From contig CAMMST010000004.1 in assembly GCA_946499615.1 (NCBI GenBank), forward strand, positions 25,023 through 89,022: a stretch of 64,000 bases of DNA. The letters run 5' to 3'. The notes below the pieces were generated by a model. It was not told the origin of the DNA and did no database searches. It saw only the letters and a list, made by a program, of their open reading frames with translations. Each line of letters opens with the position of its first letter. Position 1 is the stretch's first letter. The translations under genes and the position numbers were made by a program. This DNA is from Enterococcus_E cecorum_B. GTDB lineage: Bacteria > Bacillota > Bacilli > Lactobacillales > Enterococcaceae. Positions 1 through 5,570 of the stretch are shown in pieces.

Positions 1-55
1 GAAAACTATAAAATCTTACGCTATACTATTCCAGTGTGCACGAAAAAGTGTACAT

Positions 56-96
56 TACGTGGGAGGAGAAATTTTGAGCTCCAATTAACCACATCA
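56..96 (+). promoter_or_regulatory. L1-binding-site-like leader element before rplK
   Basis: CGTGGGAGG at 58-66 and ACCACATCA at 88-96 frame this stretch, and the same two blocks recur at 599-629 before rplA. GUGG can pair with CCAC around an asymmetric loop, as expected of ribosomal protein L1 sites that mimic the 23S rRNA L1 stalk. Translational autoregulation by L1 is known for L11-L1 operons; the assignment here is by motif only. Confidence 0.55.
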
Positions 97-118
97 CGGA
101 CTCAAGGAGGTATGTCTC

Positions 119-541
119 GTGGCAAAGAAAGTAGAAAAAATTGTTAAATTGCAAATTCCTGCAGGTAAAGCAACACCAGCTCCACCAGTAGGTCCTGCAT
201 TAGGTCAAGCAGGGGTTAACATCATGGGATTCACTAAAGAATTCAATGCTCGTACCGCTGATCAAGCAGGTTTAATTATTCCGGTTGTGATTTCTGTATA
301 CGAAGACCGTTCATTCACATTCGTTACAAAAACACCACCAGCTGCAGTATTATTAAAGAAAGCTGCTAAAATTGAAAAAGGCTCAGGTGTGCCTAACAAA
401 ACTAAAGTTGCCAAAGTTACTAGCGATCAAGTAAGAGAAATCGCTGAGTTGAAAATGGAAGACCTAAACGCTGCATCTGTTGAAGCTGCAATGCGCATGG
501 TTGAAGGAACTGCACGAAGCATGGGTATCACTGTAGAATAA
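119..541 (+). CDS. rplK: 50S ribosomal protein L11
   Basis: L11 of the large subunit forms the GTPase-associated centre on 23S rRNA and is needed for stringent-response signalling by RelA. The 140-residue product has the family length. It has the N-terminal proline-rich segment (PAGKATPAPPVGPALGQAGVN, about residues 15-35) and the C-terminal RNA-binding domain with the KTPPAAVLLKKAA region. The start is GTG at 119 because AAGGAGG sits at 104-110. It is followed 101 bp later by rplA, and the L1-type leader element upstream suggests joint autoregulation. Nothing is unusual. The gene before it (expected nusG) lies outside the window. Confidence 0.98.
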   Translation: MAKKVEKIVKLQIPAGKATPAPPVGPALGQAGVNIMGFTKEFNARTADQAGLIIPVVISVYEDRSFTFVTKTPPAAVLLKKAAKIEKGSGVPNKTKVAKVTSDQVREIAELKMEDLNAASVEAAMRMVEGTARSMGITVE

Positions 542-596
542 TTTCTGCAAACCCTAGCGTAGCTTCTCAGTTGGCTTTATATTGAAAAATATAAAA

Positions 597-629
597 CACG
601 TGGGAGGTTCTACCGTTATAACCACATCA
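597..629 (+). promoter_or_regulatory. second L1-binding-site-like element before rplA
   Basis: The blocks CGTGGGAGG (599-607) and ACCACATCA (621-629) repeat those upstream of rplK, with a different loop (TTCTACCGTTATA) between them. The RBS AAGGAGG follows directly, so L1 binding here could occlude rplA initiation. Based on sequence similarity of the two leaders and the known L1 feedback mechanism. Confidence 0.55.
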
Positions 630-642
630 AGGAGGAAAACTA

Positions 643-1332
643 ATGGCTAAAAAAAGCAAAAAAATGCAAGAAGCATTGAAAAAAGTTGAAGCTGCGAAAT
701 TATACTCTGTTGAAGAAGCTGTAGCTTTAGCAAAAGAAACAAACTTTGCAAAATTTGATGCAACTGTTGAAGTTGCTTACCGTTTAAATGTAGATCCTAA
801 GAAAGCAGACCAACAAATTCGTGGTGCTGTTGTATTACCAAATGGTACTGGTAAAACTCAATCTGTCTTAGTATTTGCACGTGGCGAAAAAGCAAAAGAA
901 GCAGAAGCTGCTGGTGCTGACTATGTTGGTGAAGCAGACTTAGTACAAAAAATTCAAGGTGGTTGGTTCGACTTTGACGTTGTCGTAGCAACTCCTGATA
1001 TGATGGCTGAAGTTGGTAAATTAGGTCGTGTCTTAGGTCCTAAAGGCTTAATGCCAAACCCTAAAACTGGTACTGTTACAATGGACGTTACAAAAGCAGT
1101 TAACGAAGTAAAAGCTGGTAAAGTAACTTACCGTGTAGACCGTAACGGTAACATTCATGTGCCAATCGGTAAAGTATCATTTGACAACGAAAAATTAGTT
1201 GAAAACTTCAAGACTATTCATGACGTTTTAGTAAAAGCAAAACCATCTGCTGCTAAAGGTCAATACATGAAGAACATTACAATTACAACAACATTTGGTC
1301 CTGGAATCCATGTTGACCAAGCAAGTTTCTAA
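643..1332 (+). CDS. rplA: 50S ribosomal protein L1
   Basis: L1 forms the mobile stalk at the ribosomal E site and commonly represses its own operon by binding a leader that mimics its rRNA site. The 229-residue protein has the family length. It contains the GRVLGPKGLMPNPKTGTV signature around residues 128-145 and the C-terminal ITTTFGPG segment. ATG at 643 follows AAGGAGG with good spacing. It is co-directional with rplK and preceded by its own copy of the L1-site-like motif. No anomalies are visible. Confidence 0.98.
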   Translation: MAKKSKKMQEALKKVEAAKLYSVEEAVALAKETNFAKFDATVEVAYRLNVDPKKADQQIRGAVVLPNGTGKTQSVLVFARGEKAKEAEAAGADYVGEADLVQKIQGGWFDFDVVVATPDMMAEVGKLGRVLGPKGLMPNPKTGTVTMDVTKAVNEVKAGKVTYRVDRNGNIHVPIGKVSFDNEKLVENFKTIHDVLVKAKPSAAKGQYMKNITITTTFGPGIHVDQASF

Positions 1333-1349
1333 TTTTTAGAAAAAAAGTG

Positions 1350-1385
1350 TTGACTTGTCCACTTTATCATGGTAAAGTGGACAAG
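1350..1385 (+). promoter_or_regulatory. hairpin with embedded promoter-like boxes in the rplJ leader
   Basis: A 13-bp stem CTTGTCCACTTTA/TAAAGTGGACAAG spans 1354-1385. The same bases contain TTGACT (1350-1355), a 17-bp spacer and TGGTAAAGT, an extended -10-like box (TAAAGT at 1373-1378). It may be a promoter for rplJL or a terminator-like stem; there is no T-run after the stem, which argues against termination. Confidence 0.4.
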
Positions 1386-1389
1386 GTTA

Positions 1390-1500
1390 AATAATTAACT
1401 GTACCGAAGACAGTAGGTGAGGTAACTCATAAATCCTACCGAGGACATTTATTGATAAGATCAATGGTCCCTCTATGTCTACGGTGGCATAGAGTTTTTT
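1390..1500 (+). ncRNA. L10(L12) ribosomal protein leader
   Basis: The stretch has the layout of the L10 leader found before rplJ in Firmicutes. ACCGAAGACAGTAGGTG is followed by ATCCTACCGAGG, so GTAGG and CCTAC pair and carry the unpaired purine patches typical of the L10-binding kink-turn. The L10(L12)4 complex binds this RNA and represses rplJL. A further stem CTCTATG.../...CATAGAG follows at about 1471-1494. The call rests on motif recognition and position. Confidence 0.7.
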
Positions 1501-1544
1501 CGTATAGAGAAACTCTTCCATCAAAATCAGGAGGTGAAAGTATA

Positions 1545-2045
1545 ATGAGTGAAGCAACTATCGCTAAAAAAGCTGCTATTGTTGAAGAAGTTACAGAAAA
1601 ATTCAACGCTGCTGCATCTGTTGTAATCGTTGATTACCGTGGATTAACAGTTGATGAAGTAACTCGTTTACGTAAACAATTACGCGAAGCAAACGTAGAA
1701 ATGAAAGTTATCAAAAATTCTATCCTTTCTCGTGCTGCTAAAGCTGCTGGTTTAGAAGGTCTTGATGAAGTATTCACAGGTCCTACTGCTGTAGCATTCA
1801 GTAACGAAGATGTAGTCGCACCAGCTAAGATCATGGATGAATTTGCTAAAGAAGCAAAAGCATTAGAAATCAAAGGTGGTATCATCGAAGGTAAAGTGGC
1901 ATCATTGGAAGAAATCCATGCATTGGCAAAATTACCAAACCGCGAAGGATTACTATCTATGTTACTATCTGTTCTTCAAGCTCCAGTCCGCAACGTGGCA
2001 TACGCTGTCAAAGCTGTGGCAGACAAGAACGAAGAAGTGGCTTAA
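1545..2045 (+). CDS. rplJ: 50S ribosomal protein L10
   Basis: L10 anchors the L7/L12 stalk dimers to 23S rRNA. The product from ATG 1545 is 166 residues (MSEATIAKKAAIVEEV...), the normal length. The reading frame is open back to 1452, but the 31 extra residues are encoded by the leader RNA and have no RBS, whereas AGGAGG lies just before 1545. The conserved SVVIVDYRGLTVDEVTRLRK and KVIKNSILSRAA blocks are present, and the C-terminal helix binds L7/L12. The next gene is rplL, 75 bp downstream. Regulation is probably by the L10 leader upstream. Confidence 0.98.
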   Translation: MSEATIAKKAAIVEEVTEKFNAAASVVIVDYRGLTVDEVTRLRKQLREANVEMKVIKNSILSRAAKAAGLEGLDEVFTGPTAVAFSNEDVVAPAKIMDEFAKEAKALEIKGGIIEGKVASLEEIHALAKLPNREGLLSMLLSVLQAPVRNVAYAVKAVADKNEEVA

Positions 2046-2120
2046 TCGCTGCTTAATCAATCAGAAATTGATGCAATTTGAAAACATATTAATTATTTAA
2101 AATATTGGAGGAAAATCATA

Positions 2121-2489
2121 ATGGCATTAAACATTGAAAACATTGTTGAAGAGCTAAAAGGCGCAACAATCTTAGAATTAAACGACTTAGTTAAAGCTAT
2201 CGAAGAAGAATTTGGCGTATCTGCTGCAGCTCCTGTAGCTGTTGCTGCTGCTGGTGGTGCAGCTGCTGCTGAAGAACAAACAGAATTCACTGTTGAATTA
2301 ACAGCTGCTGGCGACCAAAAAGTTAAAGTTATCAAAGCAGTTCGTGAAGCTACTGGCTTAGGCTTGAAAGAAGCTAAAGCTGTTGTAGATGGCGCTCCTG
2401 CACCAGTTAAAGAAGGAATCTCTAAAGAAGAAGCAGAAGCTCTTAAAGCATCATTAGAAGAAGCTGGAGCAACTGTAACAGTTAAATAA
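2121..2489 (+). CDS. rplL: 50S ribosomal protein L7/L12
   Basis: L7/L12 forms the multimeric stalk that recruits and activates translational GTPases. The 122-residue acidic protein has the N-terminal dimerisation helix, an Ala-rich hinge at about residues 35-53, and a C-terminal domain with the KVKVIKAVREATGLGLKEAK segment. The start at 2121 follows TTGGAGG. It is the last gene of the unit, closed by the terminator at 2513-2549. Confidence 0.98.
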   Translation: MALNIENIVEELKGATILELNDLVKAIEEEFGVSAAAPVAVAAAGGAAAAEEQTEFTVELTAAGDQKVKVIKAVREATGLGLKEAKAVVDGAPAPVKEGISKEEAEALKASLEEAGATVTVK

Positions 2490-2512
2490 TTCGTTATTTA
2501 ATTAGAGTTGAT

Positions 2513-2549
2513 GACTCAGGAAATGATTATGTTTCCTGAGTCTTTTTTT
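2513..2549 (+). terminator. intrinsic terminator after rplL
   Basis: The 11-bp stem GACTCAGGAAA/TTTCCTGAGTC with an 8-nt loop is followed by seven T residues. It ends the ribosomal protein unit. Confidence 0.93.
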
Positions 2550-2664
2550 ACTTTTACACGTTATTATTTATTTATTGAATATTCATTCTCATCTAAATTA
2601 CTTTTTGATTGCTACTTGGTTTACGTATTATGAAAAAATGTCTTTGAGTTAAGAAATAATTAGC

Positions 2665-2714
2665 TGAATAGCACGTAAAATGTATCAATTTTGCTCCTTT
2701 TCCTGTGCTATTTG
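2665..2714 (+). repeat. inverted repeat in the gap upstream of a small gene
   Basis: AATAGCAC (about 2667-2674) and GTGCTATT (about 2705-2712) form an 8-bp inverted repeat with a roughly 30-nt spacer. No T-run follows it. A TATAAT-like box lies just after it (2717-2722), so it could be an operator. Otherwise the 2550-2766 gap shows only AT-rich sequence. Confidence 0.35.
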
Positions 2715-2766
2715 AGTATAATAGGAAATAGCAAGTGGTGATTGATGATGATTGGATAAGAAAAAT

Positions 2767-2913
2767 ATGGACGATAAGTATCAAAAATTAAATGAACGAA
2801 TTTATTATAATTGTAAGTTATACTACAATAAGTATAGTCAGCTTACTCAGATGACAGAAGAACAAAGAGGAATCCTTGGTGGTCTATATCAATCACTAAA
2901 AAGGTTTTATTAG
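2767..2913 (+). CDS. small hypothetical protein (48 aa)
   Basis: A short open frame encodes MDDKYQKLNERIYYN... ending SLKRFY, rich in Tyr, Lys and Gln with no membrane segment. I do not recognise a family. A start at TTG 2752 is also possible, with GTGGTG upstream, giving five extra residues. A promoter-like TATAAT lies at 2717-2722, and the next gene starts 25 bp downstream, so the two may be co-transcribed. It was too short for routine ORF lists, and its coding status rests on position and codon composition. Confidence 0.45.
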   Translation: MDDKYQKLNERIYYNCKLYYNKYSQLTQMTEEQRGILGGLYQSLKRFY

Positions 2914-2938
2914 ATATTTTGTATTGGAGGCGATGGTG

Positions 2939-3262
2939 ATGGGGATGAAAGATAGGTCGTTTGCTTATTGTATTAAATTTTGTATCCGTGCAGTGGTGCT
3001 AAAGGATGAGAGTGAGGCAACGTTGGCAAAATTACGAGAGCTATTGACAGATGATATGAAAACACCAATTACGCATTTGCCAATGTCTGATTGGGCTAAG
3101 GCGGCTTTGTTGAAATTAGGTAAAGGTGAGGCAGAATGGGCGGAAGATGAGATTGGTGTAGGCTACCTGCTAGGACTTTATGATTCGTATGATTTGATGT
3201 ATCAAGAGGACGAGTTAGGTTTTGATTTGAATGATTTGGAAAATTTGCGAGATTTAAAATAA
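2939..3262 (+). CDS. hypothetical acidic protein (107 aa)
   Basis: Start candidates at 2924 (TTG), 2933, 2936, 2939 and 2945 lie in frame. GGAGG at 2926-2930 best fits ATG 2939 with 8-nt spacing. The product begins MGMKDRSFAYCIKFC and has a Cys-containing N-terminal part and a strongly acidic C-terminus (EDELGFDLNDLENLRDLK). No membrane segment is present. I do not recognise the family. It is co-directional with the 48-residue ORF and convergent with the DUF2752 gene. Confidence 0.7.
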   Translation: MGMKDRSFAYCIKFCIRAVVLKDESEATLAKLRELLTDDMKTPITHLPMSDWAKAALLKLGKGEAEWAEDEIGVGYLLGLYDSYDLMYQEDELGFDLNDLENLRDLK

Positions 3263-3263
3263 A

Positions 3264-3290
3264 AAACAAGCAGCTGTGAACTACTTGTTT
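3264..3290 (-). terminator. terminator of the DUF2752/DUF4234 pair, possibly bidirectional
   Basis: AAACAAG/CTTGTTT forms the base of a stem-loop between convergent genes. Read on the minus strand it runs into TTTTTTATTTT, an efficient tail. On the plus strand the tail is poor. Confidence 0.7.
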
Positions 3291-3296
3291 AAGTGC

Positions 3297-3686
3297 TTAT
3301 AGATTGCGTAGGATACCAAAGATGATTAAGGCGATAACATATAGCCATAATAAGACTTGATTCCACCGAGGGTTTACTTGTTTTGTTAGTTGCAAATAGC
3401 GCTGATAGATGATTTCACCAATCAGAAAAGGCAAGGTTAGTAATAAAAACGGATTTTCCAAGTAGGCGGTATGAAAGTCTAGCTGGATGAGTGCAGTAAA
3501 CATATGCGTAATGCCACATCCAGGACATAACCAACCAGTAATTGTACGAAATGGACAAGGAATGCCTAAATGGGTGAAATTTAACCAAAGATAATAGCCA
3601 AATCCGACACCTAAAAGGATCAAAAGGTATCGGATTTCTTTTTGTATTTGGCTTTTAGTGATTGCATTTTTAGAATTCATATTCAT
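3297..3686 (-). CDS. DUF2752 family small membrane protein
   Basis: The product contains CPFRTITGWLCPGCGITHMFTAL, typical of the DUF2752 family (Cys-rich CPxCGxT-like turn after a first membrane helix), followed by two further hydrophobic helices. The frame is open to 3731, but ATG at 3686 or 3680 (MNMNSKN or MNSKN) is more likely because it overlaps the last codons of the upstream gene, suggesting translational coupling. The length is about 129 residues with about three membrane helices. The function of the family is unknown. The upstream partner is a DUF4234-like protein, a frequent type of neighbour. Confidence 0.75.
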   Translation of the reverse strand: MNMNSKNAITKSQIQKEIRYLLILLGVGFGYYLWLNFTHLGIPCPFRTITGWLCPGCGITHMFTALIQLDFHTAYLENPFLLLTLPFLIGEIIYQRYLQLTKQVNPRWNQVLLWLYVIALIIFGILRNL

Positions 3687-4038
3687 CAAAGAAATTATTT
3701 TCGATATTTTGCATAATACACATATTGACAATCGGTAATTGGAAAATCGCTAAAATTAAGAAGATTAAATCAAAATTGCTATTGTTTTTAGAGATTTTGT
3801 TACATAAAGTTCCCATTTTATAGTACCAATAAATGCTATAGATCCCACAAGTAATAAAGGTAAAGACTAATAATAAAGCACCAGAGACGCGTGTGGTACT
3901 TAAGTCTTCGGGATACATGGATTCATAAATGTTGTGAATTTCATCGTTTAGCATCACCATCCAGTAAAGAGAATAAATGCCACAAGTGACTAAACTTAAA
4001 AGGATGGATACGACAAAGTTTCTTTTGGTAATTTTCAT
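3670..4038 (-). CDS. DUF4234-like membrane protein
   Basis: The 122-residue protein begins MKITKRNFVVSILLSLVTCGIYSLYWMV and repeats the same kind of motif as FTFITCGIYSIYWYYKM near residue 60. The repeated TCGIYxxYW is characteristic of DUF4234-type proteins. There are three to four predicted membrane helices. It is read first in a two-gene unit with the DUF2752 gene, with a TATAAT box upstream near 4080 on the minus strand. Function is unknown; a role in the membrane or cell envelope is only an inference. Confidence 0.72.
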   Translation of the reverse strand: MKITKRNFVVSILLSLVTCGIYSLYWMVMLNDEIHNIYESMYPEDLSTTRVSGALLLVFTFITCGIYSIYWYYKMGTLCNKISKNNSNFDLIFLILAIFQLPIVNMCIMQNIENNFFDEYEF

Positions 4039-4188
4039 TTTTAAACTCCTAACTACTAAATTATTTTTTCATTTGCACTTATTATACACAAAAATAAAGT
4101 TCATTTCATCCACCTTTGGACCGAATCATTATGAATTGTTGGTAAAATGTGCCGTTTGTGTTAATTGTATGAGAAGTTGCACGATTTT

Positions 4189-4692
4189 TTAAATAGGATA
4201 ATCGCTGTCTTCTTCTAGCCAATATTTGATTAAAGAAATGGCTCCTGAAGTGAAAAAGGCAAAGGAGAGTTCCAATTCAAAGGGACTTGCTTGTGGGAAA
4301 TTCAGGGCAAAGTTGTGTAGAGATAAATTTTTGACGCTCAGTAAGACTTGTTCAGTAAATTTATCACTTTGGCTACTTTTTAGTACTAGAATCTGTAATC
4401 CTTCATCTTGTTTGACAAAATTGAGGAGTGTGGTCAGGCTTTTTTCAAGATTTAACTCGGTCTCCACAAATTCCTGCTTGACGGTTTGGATATAGCTTGT
4501 TTGGATCTTATTATATAAATCTGGCACATCTGTATAATAGCGATAAAAAGTCCCCCGATTAATGTCTGCTTTTTCGGCAATTTCTTTCACGGTTATTTTG
4601 TTTAAGTCTTTTTCTTTAAGCAAGTCAAAAAAGGTCTGTTGAATGATTTGTTTGGTATATTGACTGCGACGATTATCAATTGTTCCAGCCAT
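4189..4692 (-). CDS. TetR/AcrR family transcriptional regulator
   Basis: The N-terminal helix-turn-helix is clear: ITVKEIAEKADINRGTFYRYY around residues 30-50, followed by a helical ligand-binding domain with a TetR_C-type end. The reading frame extends to 4788, but I place the start at ATG 4692 (MAGTIDNRRSQYTKQI) because AAAGGAAG precedes it and the extra 32 residues match no TetR N-terminus. It is divergent from an ABC exporter operon, and inverted repeats lie on both sides of the intergenic region, so it probably represses the exporter and itself. The inducer is unknown. Confidence 0.88.
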   Translation of the reverse strand: MAGTIDNRRSQYTKQIIQQTFFDLLKEKDLNKITVKEIAEKADINRGTFYRYYTDVPDLYNKIQTSYIQTVKQEFVETELNLEKSLTTLLNFVKQDEGLQILVLKSSQSDKFTEQVLLSVKNLSLHNFALNFPQASPFELELSFAFFTSGAISLIKYWLEEDSDYPI

Positions 4693-4713
4693 AAAAATCT
4701 TCCTTTCTGATGA

Positions 4714-4738
4714 TGAACAGTTACTAAAAATGTGTTCA
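4714..4738. promoter_or_regulatory. candidate TetR operator, proximal to the regulator
   Basis: TGAACA...TGTTCA forms an imperfect inverted repeat (TGAAC/GTTCA arms, 25 bp overall) just upstream of the regulator start. Its position fits autoregulation. This is inference from symmetry only. Confidence 0.4.
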
Positions 4739-4798
4739 GTTAATGGCATAGCGTTTAGGATTGTTTCTTGAGCTTTCTTATTAACCATAGTATACTAA

Positions 4799-4822
4799 CA
4801 GTGTGTTAAAAATTCAACACTG
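4799..4822. promoter_or_regulatory. candidate TetR operator, proximal to the ABC operon
   Basis: CAGTGT and ACACTG arms with a 12-bp spacer lie between the divergent TetR and ABC genes, about 40 bp before the ABC start. It fits an operator for the adjacent TetR protein. Confidence 0.45.
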
Positions 4823-4859
4823 TGTATAAATAATCGAAAAGTAAGGCGAGGAAAATTTC

Positions 4860-5561
4860 ATGGAATATATCGAAGTGAAAAATGAATCCAAACATTACCA
4901 AATGGGGGAAACGACCATTACAGCGAATAATCGACTTTCTTTTTCTGTCAAGAAGGGTGAATTAGCGATTATTTTAGGTCCGAGTGGTGCGGGCAAGTCT
5001 ACCGTACTGAATATTTTAGGAGGCATGGATACACCGGATGAAGGGGAAATTTTTGTGGATGGTGTAGACATTGCGAAGTTTAATGAAAAAGAATTAACGA
5101 CCTACCGACGCTTAGATGTGGGTTTTGTCTTTCAGTTTTATAATTTGGTGCTGAATTTAACTGCAAAGGAAAACGTTGAATTAGCAACAGAACTTGTCAA
5201 AGATGCGATGGATCCGGTAGAAGTGTTAAAACTTGTCGGCTTAGAAAACCGTTTGGATAATTTCCCAGCTCAATTATCAGGAGGCGAGCAGCAACGGGTC
5301 TCTATCGCACGGGCTCTGGCTAAAAATCCTAAGTTACTGCTTTGTGATGAACCGACTGGCGCATTGGATTTTCAGACGGGAAAGATGATTTTGAAATTAT
5401 TGCAGCAAGTTAGTCAAGTGCATGGCAATACAGTATTGATTATTACCCATAATTCGGCTTTGGCTCCGATTGCTAACCGTGTGATTCATATTAATGATGC
5501 CAAGGTGCAAAAAATAGAAGAAAATCCTCAGCCAAAATCAATTGATGAACTTGTTTGGTAG
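4860..5561 (+). CDS. ABC transporter ATP-binding protein (MacB/FtsE-like)
   Basis: This is the cytoplasmic ATPase of an exporter-type complex with the FtsX-like permease encoded directly downstream. Walker A GPSGAGKST lies near residues 39-47, the signature LSGGEQQRVSIARAL near 139-153, Walker B LLLCDEPTGALD near 159-170, and the switch His in ITHN. The 233 residues match the LolD/MacB/FtsE class. ATG 4860 follows GGCGAGG. The stop codon adjoins the permease start. Expression is probably controlled by the divergent TetR regulator. Such pairs export or sense peptides, lipids or drugs; the substrate cannot be read from sequence. Confidence 0.92.
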   Translation: MEYIEVKNESKHYQMGETTITANNRLSFSVKKGELAIILGPSGAGKSTVLNILGGMDTPDEGEIFVDGVDIAKFNEKELTTYRRLDVGFVFQFYNLVLNLTAKENVELATELVKDAMDPVEVLKLVGLENRLDNFPAQLSGGEQQRVSIARALAKNPKLLLCDEPTGALDFQTGKMILKLLQQVSQVHGNTVLIITHNSALAPIANRVIHINDAKVQKIEENPQPKSIDELVW

Positions 5562-5570
5562 GTGATGATG

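Noticed and set aside
797..991. Minus-strand open frame in rplA
   Set aside because: It is antisense to a highly conserved ribosomal gene, with a low-complexity Leu/Gln product and no signals.
1452..1544. N-terminal extension of L10 by 31 residues
   Set aside because: The stretch is part of the L10 leader and has no ribosome site; AGGAGG lies before 1545.
3977..4192. Plus-strand frame between the DUF4234 and TetR genes
   Set aside because: It overlaps the start of the minus-strand gene, has no RBS and resembles nothing.
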